The notes beneath the pieces were generated by a model. It was not told the origin of the DNA, did no database searches, and was given only the letters and a program-made list of their open reading frames with translations. Source: Desmodesmus armatus (taxonomy: Eukaryota > Chlorophyta > Chlorophyceae > Sphaeropleales > Scenedesmaceae). Taken from it: a DNA stretch of 64,000 nucleotides. The position numbers and the translations under genes are program-made. The stretch is from positions 744,001 through 808,000 of the forward strand of contig VIIQ02000574.1 of the NCBI GenBank assembly GCA_007449985.2, read 5' to 3'. Below, one piece after another: positions 23,191 to 33,703 of the stretch (positions are counted from its first letter, which is position 1; the number at the start of each line of letters is the position of its first letter).

Positions 23191-26100
23191 TGTTGCAGCG
23201 CTGCTGCAGCAAGCTCAGCCATAGGGTTGCCACCACCACCGCCCAGCTGTGGCTGCATCTGCGTCAGCTGCTGCAGCAGGGGGTTCATCCCACCACCAAA
23301 CATACTAGCCATCTGTTGCTGCTGCTGTTGCTGCTGCTGTTGTGCCTGCAGCATCTGCTGCATCACAGGTCCAAAGGCAGCTGCTCCCACCTGCTGCTCC
23401 TGCTGTGGTGCCATCTGAGACAGCTGCTGTGGTGTCATTTGAGACAGCTGCTGCAGAAACGGCTGCCAGCTGCCACCTGCAGCAGCTGCAGCTGCATTAG
23501 ACGCCAACTGCTGCTGCTGCTGTTGCTGTTGTTGGTGCTGCTGTTGTTGCTGCTGCTGAACTGCCAGTTGCTGCATGAGCGCATTCAGCGGGTTGCCAGC
23601 AGCACCTCCAGCGGCTGCTGCTGCTGGAGCTGCTGCCATCCCCTGCTGCTGCTGCTGCAGCATGGCTGTGATCATTGCTGCTGCCGCGTTCGCTGCTGCA
23701 CTTGGGCCCTCACTGCTCAGTCCACCGGCCCCTGCAGCTCCCATCCCAATCCCAGCAGTACCACCAGCCCCTGCACCACCACCACCACCACCACCACCGG
23801 CCGCCGCCGCTGCTGCTGCTGGTGCTGCCTGGCGGGGTGTCCCCCTTGCTGTCCCAGCGCCAGCTGCATTGCTGTGCTGTGTAGTTAGTGTGACAGCTGC
23901 AGCTGAGCCTGTGCTGTTGCTGAGGCACATCTGCTCCAGGAGCTGTGAGCCACGGATAATTTCAAGGGCTTTGTCCAGGGCCCGGAGGGCAGGGGGACGC
24001 ACTACTGCTGACAGTGGATTCAGTGCAGCCGCCATGAGCCGGTCGCGCTCAGCCATCTGCAGCAGGAACTGGACCTGAGAGCGACACCAACAGCAACAAC
24101 AGCGATGGCCATGAGTGAGCGCAGGAGTTGTGGGTTTTCAACAGCAGGTGGAGGATGTACTCTTGTGCAGGTGACAACAGCTAGCCGTGAGGAGACTAAT
24201 GAGCAAGGGGCTAGAACCACCCTGAGAGATTAGTCCCAATGCCATGATCAAGGAGAGCAACCTACTCCTGCTGGCTGGCCAATGCCTCACAACATGCTGC
24301 ACCATGCCGAAAGCACTACACTGCAAGCCTTGTTGGGAATTCGCCCCTACACAAAAGACGCACCCCACTCCTCACCTGCTCTAGATATGCTGCCCTGCTG
24401 CTCGCGTACCACGCATACAGCAGGCTGAGCTGCCTGTACACAGACTCCACATTCAGCGGGCCGTCAGCAGCAGCAGCAGCAGGGGCCACAGGTGTGCGCA
24501 GCTCCTGCAGCAGCGCCTGAAGGTTGGCAGTGCTGGGGTCCACCGCACCAGCAGCAGGTGCTGCAGCAGCACCCAGGAAGCTTTGAAGGCCTCCAAATGC
24601 GGCTGCACCACCAGGCGCTGAGCCACCAAACAGTGCTGCCAGCGGGTTGCCAGCAGCAGCAGCGGCAGCGGGACCCATGCCCCCAAACCCTGCAAGGCCT
24701 TGCAAAGACTGCTGCATGCCCTGCAGCCCCGCCATGCCCGCAGCTGGAGGGTCCTGGCCACCAAACCCACCACACGCTGCCTGCAGCTGCTGCATCAGAG
24801 CAGCAGTCAAGCCCTGCTGCTGCTGCTGCTGCTGCTGCTGAGCACCCGGCATCATACCTTGCGCATGCTGCCCCTGTGCTGGACCGTACCCTGCAGCCAT
24901 GAGCATCGCCTGCAGGGCCTGATGGGCTGCCTGCTGCTGCTGGCCGGCAGCGGCACCTGCACCACCACCATTGGCTGCTGCTTGACCGCCCTGCCGGGCC
25001 GACCCCCTGGCCTTGCGCACCCCGCCAGCAGGACCACCAGCCCCCGCAGCAGCCGCAGCTGCTGCAGGCTGCTGCTGCTGGTAACCGGCCATCGCAGCCT
25101 CACCCTTGGCCCTCTTAGCGCCTCCAGCCCCCCAGTCCACTGGCCTGCAAGCCTGACCCTGCTGCTGCTGCTGACACCCAGGGAAAGCCCGCTGCTGTGA
25201 CTGCGCTAGACGCACGTCCCCCCGCAGCTGCTCCTGCTCCCGCTGCTGCTGCGCCTCACTGCCCCATTGATCCTCATCCATGTCATCTTCCTCCACGTCA
25301 CTGCTGCCCTGTGCTGACTCAACCCCGTCATCCTGCCCGTCACTCATCATACCCGTACCGCTCGGCCCTGCAGCACCAGCAGCTGCCATATCCTCATCCT
25401 CAAAGGATCCCAGGGCCTCGCCAGTGCCTGTGGCTCCACCGCCACCACCCGCACTGCTGGTCGCTGCAGCTCGCCTGCAAGCATCAGCAACAGACAGCCC
25501 ACCCGCACCCCCAGCACCACCACCTCCCCGCCGCTGCTGCCGAGCTTTGTCTAGCACCACCGAGGCCTGGGGCCCAGCAGCAGCTGCAGCAGCGGCAGCA
25601 GCAAAGCGGCTGTCAGGTCTGTGTGAAGTGCAGGAGGCTACGGACAGCCTGTGCCTGGCATCGAGCACCCCGCCATGGCGGCCCCCAGCTGCTGCCGCTG
25701 CTGCCGGCAGCCCAGCAGCAGCAGCTGCGGTATCCCCATGGCTGCCGTGCGCATCTATGCAGCTGCTGGCGGCAGCGATGTGCACGGTGCGAGGCAGACC
25801 AGCGCGAGGCACCTGCTGTACCTGCTGCGCCCCTGACCCTGTCGCGCCCCCTGTGCCTGCTGCAGCGCGGAAAGCAGCACTTGGCATTGCTCCTCCTGCA
25901 GCAGCCGTTGTGACTGTGGGTGTAGCAGCATCTGCTGTGCCTGTGGTAGCAGCTGTGGAGGAGGTGTTGGTGCCACTGCCCTGTTCGACAGCAGCTGCCT
26001 GGCTGGCACCACCACCACCACTGGACGGCCCCCTGCGCTGCTGGGCCCTTGCCCCTGCTCCCACTGCTGCGGGGGGAGGGGGAGGGGGCATCACAGCAGC

Positions 26101-27215
26101 AGGCAGCGCCTGCACTTGCTGCTGCTGGGGCTGCTGCTGGCGGTCACCTGGGCTGCTACTGCCCTGCGCAACCTTAGGGCTGTTGCTCGCACGCAGGCCG
26201 TCATCGTCGCTGCCGCTGCCGCCACTGCCGCTCCCGCTGCCGTTACCGCCGCTGCCACTCCCGCTGCCGCTGCGGCTGCCGCTGCCTGTTCCACCACTGC
26301 CGGTGTTGCCGCTGCCGCTCGTGCGCCCTCCGCTGCCGTTGCTGCCTGCTGTGGCACTGCCTGCATTGGCCTCCCCTGCAAGCTGCTCAGGCTCAGCAGC
26401 AGCAGCAGGCGTGGTCGCGCCTGCGCCTGTTGCTGCGTTGGCGTTGGTGGCGGCTGGTGGCTTCGGGTGCTGCTTGTGGCGCAGAGGGTGCTGCTCCTGC
26501 TGCTGCTGCTTGAAGGGCAGGCAGCTGTCTGCAGCAGTAGCCACCTGATCTCCGCTCAGGTCCATAGGAGCTGCAGTGGATCCCCCCGGCTGCATGCCCT
26601 CACGCTCTGCACAGTCTGCAGGAGCAGCAGCACCTCCCCTGGCCTCGCCGTCTATCTTCGCACGCTTCGCTGCAGGGCCATGCGGCACACGTGTCGCATC
26701 TGCTGCTGCTGCCGCTGCACATGCAGCCATACCCGCTGCAATAGGAAGCTCGCCTGCTTGCCGCTGAGCAGAAGCAGCATTGTGTGCCGCCCCTGCACTG
26801 CGCTTCCCTACCCCATGCTGTCCCTGGCTTGTCAGCTGCTGGGGCTGGCTGCTGCCTGCTGCTGCGCCTGCCTGGCTGAGCACCTCCTGCTCCCAGGTGT
26901 TGCTGATGGGCTGGATGATCTTCACCTTTTTCTTGAGGTGTGCGGGCAGCAGCAGCGGCAGCTCACCGCCGCTGGGGGCTGGTGAGGGCGCCCGCTTGAC
27001 ACCCAGCAGCCCCTTGGGCGCACCAGCAGCTGCTGCTGGGGGTGCTGCCGGTGGGGGTGGCGGTGCCAGTGTCAAGCCTGCTGCTGCAGTGCGTGCGGGT
27101 GCGGGTGCTGCTACTGCTGTGGAGGCTGTCCGCAGGCTGGGTGTGCTGGACCCTGGGCAGCTCCGTGCTGGACGTGGACCGCCCACTCCTGCAGGAGTGG
27201 CTGCTGCAGCTGCTC

Positions 27216-27246
<31 letters not shown>

Positions 27247-28014
27247 CGCTGCTTCAGGGGCTGTGCGCGGAGCTGGCAAGTTGATGCCGACAGCAACCTT
27301 GGACCCTGCACCGCTGCCTGCTGCTGCCTGCTGTTGCACTTTTGCCGCCTGTGCTGCCAGGTGGCCCAGTTGAGGCTGGCTGGAGCTGCGTGATGGAGGC
27401 TGGTGCTTCCGGGACTTGTGCCTGGGCTGCTGCTGCTGGTGGTGATGGTGGTGATGCTGCTGCTGGGGTTGCTGGCCCTGCTGCAGTAGCCAGGGGTTTG
27501 TGAAGCTGGAGTGCCCACTAGCCTGTGTGCCCTGCTGGGACAGGGTCAAAGAAGGCTGCTGCTGCATCTGCTGGAGCGGGTTCGCCTGCATCATGGCAGC
27601 CTGCAGGGCTGCTGCATTGGGCATGAGCAGCTGGGCTTGCAGCTGCTGCTGCAGGTGCTGGAGCACTTGCGCAGCTGCAGGCTGCAGGAGGGCGTGCATG
27701 GCAGCTGCTGCCATAGCAGAGTCCTGGCCGCCCGCTGCTGGCAGGGCGCCCAACTGCGCCAGGGCGTTCAACTGCTGCTGCATGGCTGCGGCATCAGAGG
27801 TCATACTGGCGAAAGCAGGAGGGGGACGCTGTGCAAAAGTTCCTGCTTCGGATGGGGCAGCTGGTGCTGCCTGCTGTGCGGCATGAGCTGCGTCCCATGC
27901 CTTCCTGGCGGCACCTGCTCTGGCTGCGGTGGGCGCAGCAGCTGGTGGGGCCGGTGGGCGGGCATCAGCTGGAGCTGATGCTGGTGGAACCAATAAAGGT
28001 TGCTTACCTTGCAT
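22479..28014 (-). CDS. Large Gln/Ala-rich nuclear protein, unknown function
   Basis: Two exons, 28014-24376 (1213 codons) and 24074-22479 (TAA), one 301-nt intron (CAG|GTGAGG...CTCAG), 1,744 aa. Most of the protein is poly-Gln, poly-Ala, Gly/Ser and His/Gln runs encoded by CAG/GCA repeats. More protein-like islands: LKKKVKIIQPISNTWEQEVL (about residues 355-375), a basic AAKRAKIDGE motif (possible nuclear signal), a Ser/Gly block (about 560-600), an acidic stretch DVEEDDMDEDQWGSE (about 905-920), and, across the splice, VYRQLSLLYAWYASSRAAYL joined to VQFLLQMAERDRL and VRPPALRALDKALEII, a likely conserved helical module. Composition suggests a transcription or chromatin cofactor; no catalytic domain is seen. 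ATG at 28014 is the first in frame; CAAG|GTAAGC right after it could also be a donor, so the 5' end is open to doubt. Confidence 0.72.
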
Positions 28015-29354
28015 ATCTGCAGCAGAGGTACAGGCAATCAGCTCAGAACATGGACACCTCCACACAGCACTCACATCAGCAGAAAGCAAAAGTGTTTGCG
28101 TCCTCGGCCCCGTAACCACGACAAGGACGTGCCATCACATGCTACTACTACCAGGACAGCACTTACCTAACTGAGAGACCAGTGTGCGGGATGTTGAGTG
28201 TCCTGCGCTCTGTGGATGGTCGGATTCATTACTGCACGTCGTTGCCGTGTTGCATTTGGTCGATAGAACGAATTGAATACTGCTGGAGATATAATCGGGG
28301 GTCTTTAGGCTCGCTCATTCACGTTGCGTCTTTAACATAAAGCGCCACAGCCTGAAAAAGGTGAGCACAAGCGACACCGAGTCTCAAACATTCCAAAACA
28401 CGTCTTGGTTATCTGTTCTCCATGGCTTGCTGCGCGCTTAGGGCTCGCCCTTTGCCAATACCGGTAAGATAATACGGTTGACAACTAAGTCATAACGTCC
28501 GATTTTGCATGCGTCACGCACCGCACAATGGAGCTGCCTGATAGTTTGCTGATGATTCACGCTGGTTTCTGGTCAAGTTTGCTTGGCTCCAAATGGGGCT
28601 GGGACCATGGGTGACTGGCCCTGCTGTCTGCTGACAGCCAGTCTGAGACACACACACAATGCCCAACCCTGGCTACTTCATCTTCCCCTCACACGCATGA
28701 CATGCTCTCATGTTCCACAACATGATGCCACAACGTTCGACCCTGTTTGCCCCAGGCACGGTGTCAGCAGGCCAGCTTCGGGTGGTGGTGCCGGCCCAGT
28801 GGGTTGTTGGTGCTTCACCCAGTTGATAATGCCATTGTTTCTTGCTGAGATCACAGAGCCGCATCCATACGATTGAATGCGGCTCAACACCTCCTGGGTG
28901 TTGAGCCTGATGAGCGACAGTGTTAGGGTGCAACCTGCAATGTAACCCATTGCCTCGATTCAATCAGTGAATGAGGGGGATCCAGAGCAACACCTTGTGG
29001 GGGTCAACCAGGTTAGCCGTCCCCACGGCAGGCGGGGTGTGCAAGAATAGTGGTGGGGTCCCCTTGCGTGCACAAGCCACACTTTACCAGACTTACCTCT
29101 ACACCATGTGTGGGCTTGCAGCGTCGAGTGGGCCCCTAGCACTGACTGGAGAGCATTTGCATCACGGCTACCACGCCTGCAATGTAAACTTGGGCATTAC
29201 CCCCTCCATGGCCACCAATCAAGCTGTGTCTCCATGAAAACCATCATGTCTTGCAGGCTACCCAGAGCGAACACATTGTATGCTTGACATAAAGTGATTG
29301 GACCTAGTTGGTGATGTTCACACTGCCACCAAATTACACCTCAGACGTCACACT
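28015..29354. other. Intergenic with promoter side and hairpin
   Basis: Lies between the start of the Gln/Ala-rich gene (minus) and the 3' end of IC97 (minus). The part next to 28014-28560 is A-T-richer and probably holds the promoter. The remainder has no supported gene; it contains the perfect hairpin listed separately and a TGTAA (minus strand, 29338-29334) just beyond the IC97 stop that may be its poly(A) signal. Confidence 0.4.
28881..28907. repeat. 11-bp perfect hairpin
   Basis: GGCTCAACACC and GGTGTTGAGCC form a perfect 11-bp stem with a 5-nt loop. There is no T-run and no adjacent gene end, so a terminator role is not supported; it may be chance or an element remnant. Confidence 0.65.
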
Positions 29355-32300
29355 TCAAGCACACGTGAAAACACACAGGGCTTGCAGCAGCTGCACCATG
29401 CTCCCCACAAGCCCGGCATCCACACTCTTGCTGCCCTGCAGCACACTGGGGTCTGGCACAGCTGCGTCTCCTGCTTGTGTCTCCTGCTGCCAGTGGTCCA
29501 GTAGGTGCAGCAGGCTGGCCTGCATCACTGCAGCTTGGCCCTGCATTGCTGCCTGCACGGCCTCCACAGTGCTGAAGTCGGGATCAAGGGGAGGGTTGGG
29601 CTGATTGTCGCCTCCGTCAACCCAGCCAACACCCAGCGTGCCCTGCAGCGCATACAAGTAGTGGGGGGGTAGGATAGCATCATTAAGGCCTTTGCCAGTG
29701 ATAGGCCAAAAGGTGCAGGGATGTCGCGGCCGGGGTCATCCCCAAGCGTCTGCTTGTCTGGGCACTGAGCACCTGGATAGAGGAGCTCGGCGTCTTCAGT
29801 TCTTGCCCCCTCATTGCTGGCTGTTGTGAAAAGTGAGCAAGACCTCAACACCTCTCATCAACACCAACAGTTACAGGGCATAAGCAACAGTGTGATGTCA
29901 CCTGCCCTGCACCCGCTGGAGGTGGTGTGGGTCAAAGAAGAAACTCGCCATGAGCAGGGGTTGAGCACCACACACGCCTGGCAACCCTCAAACAGGGGAC
30001 CCTCTCACCTCCCGGCGTGCAACCAACACCTGCCGTGGGCCCTCAAACACCTCCTTGCTGAAGATGCGTGCAGCTGCACGGCTGCTCGTGCGTCCACCTT
30101 CCTCCCAGTCAGTCACTTGACTGAGCCGCACAAGCAGCACCTGCCGCCCCGCCTGCCTGTTCCAGCGGCTGGACGCAATCAGGAACCTTGTGCTGCAGCC
30201 AACAGCACACCGGGTAAGCAGTCCAAAGTTTGCTCAGCCGCATCGCACCATTCCTGCTTTGGCGTCTGTGCATAGATCTGTCATACACCTCCAACCAAGC
30301 CTGGAAAGTGTGGCACACGCCTGAGGTGCTGCTGCAACTCCGTTGCGCAAGGCACTTGCAGACAGGGAAGGGACATTTCAGGGAGTAACTTAGCGGCTAT
30401 ACTCTTTGCAAGCACATCACCTACTCTTGTGCTGCACCTGCTCTTTTTCTGCGCGGAAGCTGCATGAAGCTGCACTCACCACAGGGCCGCCACGTCAGCA
30501 CACATCGCCTGCTCTGCAGCAGCCTCCTTGCCAGGCAGGCCCAGCGCCCGCCTTTCAAGGCCCCCTGGTGCCAGCTTGAGCCCGCATGCCTCACAGGCTG
30601 ACAGCAGCTCCCAGGGCGGCAGCTGCTGGCCCAGCAGGTGCCCCAGCTGAGGGAGGGAGGGCCCACACAGCCGCACCCATCCACTGCCCACCTCAAGGCT
30701 GATGCTGCCCAAGCTGTTGCTGCTGCTGTTGTCGCCAGGGAGGCCTGGGACCTGCAGAACATGCAGTGAACCAAACGGATTTGTTAGTGCGTGGTTGATG
30801 TCTGCTCAACAGCTGCTGTGCAAAGGAGTTTAGCTACAGAGAGACGTGTGAGGGGTCAAATAGCTGCCATAACTGGGTGAGCAGCCATTCAAGCTTGCTG
30901 ACCCATACGACTACACATGCCTCAGCAGGCGGACTGTGCACCCACCTGCAAGTCAATGATTGCTGTGGACCCTCCCTGGCCTCCACTGGGCCTGATGGTC
31001 CAAGAGTCATAAGGCAGGTGTGCTGAGGTATCCTGCAGGAGCGCCAGGCAGCCTATGTGCACACTGCTGAAGCTAAGCCGCCTGGCAGCTGCGTCGTATG
31101 CCACGTTGCTGCAGGTGCACAGAAGATACGGCAGGGCCACGATGCACAAAGCAGTACAACATAGTTTCAGTACATCAGTAGTTGACATATCACTAGCACA
31201 GTTGGTGCCAGGCTGGGTGGCTGCCCATTCAAATCGGTCATGAAGCAGCACAGGCTGGTAGGAGATCCCACAACGTTAACCAGTTCGCACCTGACTCCCT
31301 CCTCACTCCAGGCCTGTTTGTTCTGGTCCCACCAGCCCACCCGCACCACACTGGGCACAAGCAGGCGCTCTGGCAGCTGCACGCTGAAGGCCAGTGGGGG
31401 TGGCTCCTCGTCTGGACGCCATGTGGCCGGGTCAGCTCCAACTGGGGGTATGGGGTAGGGCACAGTGCTGATGATGCCCGACTGTGGAGACACCTGGACA
31501 AAGGGCACCGCAGAACACACAGCACCAGTCAGAACCCCTCAGCATGTGTAGCTGTTTGGACCAGGTGTAGGTGTGCTGCGCTGCGCTGCCTGTAGCTCTG
31601 CTACTGAGCAACCTCACGCATTGCTGTCTTGCACGAAGACTTGCTTGGGCATGTACAGCTGTTAGGTCTTACCCGGCGGATGGTCCAGCCCCTGCCGTGC
31701 TTTGCTGGTGGCGGCAGCGTCAGCAGCTCAACCTCCAGGACGCCGCCCAGGGGTGCCAAGCAGCTTGGCGGGTCTGCTGCTGGCGGCTCGTCAGAGACAC
31801 TGCTGCTGCAATTGTGGAAGGGTTGACGCTGCACAGCACGGAGATCCAAGGCAGGTAAGGCACACATGCCAACTGTGGTGCAGAAGCCATGCATTCAACA
31901 GTTGGTCAAGATCGAGATATTTTGAGGCAGTGTTGAACACAGCAGTTGTCACTGCTTGGCTGCCAGGTTAGCCTGTACACCCTGACACCATGTCGGCATG
32001 CATGTTGTGTACACCATATGTTGACGATATGTGCTGCATCGACCCACCTGAACTCGCAGTGCAATGTTGGCCAGTGCCAGCTGCTTCGGGATCTCTACTG
32101 TGATGCCCAGCCCTGACATCTCCACTGACTTGAATCGTGGGTTCTTCTGCGTGTTGACCCACAGCCCCCACTGCAGCACGCCCTGCTGTGCTGTGAGCAG
32201 CACGTCTCCCTTGGGGTCGGCATACTCATCAGCACGCTGCACGCCAAAACAGCCAGAGCAATGCAATAAACTGGTGTATGAACGTCTCGCAGTCACCTTG

Positions 32301-33510
32301 AGCACGTCTGGCTGCTGTGCATGATCATGCATGAGACATATCAAGTCTGACAGTGCAAGCCCAGCACAGCAAGCCGCCCAATGTATATGTGCCCATGCTG
32401 GGCATGAGAACCAGCAATGTCGTGCCTGGTGCGAGCTACTGACTTACATGCAGCACATGTGCTGTTGCAGCATCCACCATGCTCCTGATGCTGTCGTACA
32501 GTGCTGACGCATCATGCTGGTGCTGAGCAGCACGTGCCCTGCAGGCCTTGCACGCTGCTGCAGATGCATCAGCATCCCAAAACACCTGCTCGACTGCTGC
32601 TGCCACTGCTGGTGGAAGGCGTTCTGATGCTGCCTGCTCTGCTGCATCGCTACCGTGCTGTTCCATGCTGCCGTCTGTCGCAGCATGTGTGTTCGGCCCT
32701 GCATCTGGGTGGTCACCACTGCCACTGCTGCTTGTGGGGCGGTTTTCTGGCTCAGTTGGCACAGCGTCAGGCTCAGCTGTGCTGCTGGTGTTTGCTGCAC
32801 TGCAGGCTCCTGCAAAGGCGGTCAGAGCTTCCTGCAGACAGGCTTCCATCTCCTCCTCTGCTGACAGCCTATGGCAGTGCTCTGCCAGCTGGAGGCATGC
32901 CTGCAGGGCGGGTACAGAGACAACAACCAAGGGCAAGTCAGCCTCGCAGCCTCAATTCTCAACAACACGTGAGTGTGTGTATGTCAAAAAATGTGGTTTC
33001 CGCTTTGCAACTGCAAGTTTACCTCACACTGCTGCAGTGTCTTTTGCAAGTCCGTTGTGTCAGCCTCCTGCACGACTGTCGCAAGGAAGTCGTTCATGGC
33101 TGCTGCTGCACGGGGATCGGGCAGTGGGTTGCATGACAAGTACTGACTCCAGTCTATAACAGCTGCTCTGGCGGCTGCCATCTCAGCCCGCTGCTGCTGC
33201 ATGTGCTGCAGTAGCGGTGCCAGCTCCCGCCTGCAGCAGCAACGGCATGTGCGCCGGGTTCAGATGACGCTCCAGCAGGTGCCGCCATGGTCACTACAGA
33301 GCTGCACAGCGATCACCTTTCAACAGCAAGCTTTGCATCTCTCTGGGCTGTATAGTCCTTCAGAAGCTCCTGCCTGCGCTGCTCCACCTGCTCTGCCACA
33401 CGCCGAGCCTCCTCCTCCTGACGCAAACGCTCCTCTTCTGCTGCCTTGGCTGCTGCCTCTGCCTCAGCTTTGAGCTCTTTCTTGGTTTTGGGCTTGGTTT
33501 TTGGAGCCAT
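29355..33510 (-). CDS. IC97: Axonemal inner-arm dynein component IC97 / DNAI7 (CASC1)
   Basis: Homologue of CASC1/DNAI7, the Chlamydomonas IC97 (FAP94) subunit of inner-arm dynein I1, needed for ciliary beating. Exons: 33510-33317, 33230-33023, 32900-32448, 32236-32048, 31828-31673, 31493-31291, 31108-30946, 30751-30480, 30192-30009, an uncertain small exon near 29990-29903, and 29820-29355. The N-terminal Lys/Glu-rich coiled coil (KKELKAEAEAAAKAAEEERL) is typical. LQWGLWVNTQKNPRFKSVEM and GITVEIPKQLALANIALRV match the human WGNISKNPR...LTFEIPKALALTSIALRI region; ASSRWNRQAGRQ matches the SRWN motif. The C-terminus ends with a helix like the family. The last exon changes frame at a 7-C run (minus strand, near 29668-29662) where eight C's would keep it open, so a base is probably missing. 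An Ala/Ser/Gly/Glu-rich insert in exon 3 is specific to this sequence. About 850 aa. Confidence 0.88.
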
Positions 33511-33703
33511 GTCTGGCTCTGAGCTTGGGCGTTCGCAAGTACTGAGAGCTGGTGGGAGCAGCTGCTCCTGCAGGAGCAGTCAATCACAGTCACCACTGCT
33601 GCCGATCGGCACTTGCAGAGTTGATCAACATAAGGATGACAACGGTCAAGCTCAGAGCGGTGTGGGTGAAGTGATTAGGTCAGCAACAGCTGCGCTTGAA
33701 TTC
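33511..33703. promoter_or_regulatory. 193-nt bidirectional promoter, IC97 / SEX4
   Basis: The start codons of IC97 (33510, minus) and the proposed SEX4 start (33704, plus) are 193 nt apart, head to head. Both leaders and core promoters must share this stretch if the SEX4 start is right. No TATA box is obvious. Confidence 0.5.

Noticed and set aside
22926..23888. Long plus-strand Cys/Leu-rich frames opposite the Gln/Ala-rich gene (also 25280-26548)
   Set aside because: Antisense shadows of CAG/GCA repeats: they read as poly-Cys, poly-Leu or poly-Ala.
28881..28907. Rho-independent-type terminator
   Set aside because: Stem-loop without T-run, in a eukaryotic nuclear sequence and not at a gene end.
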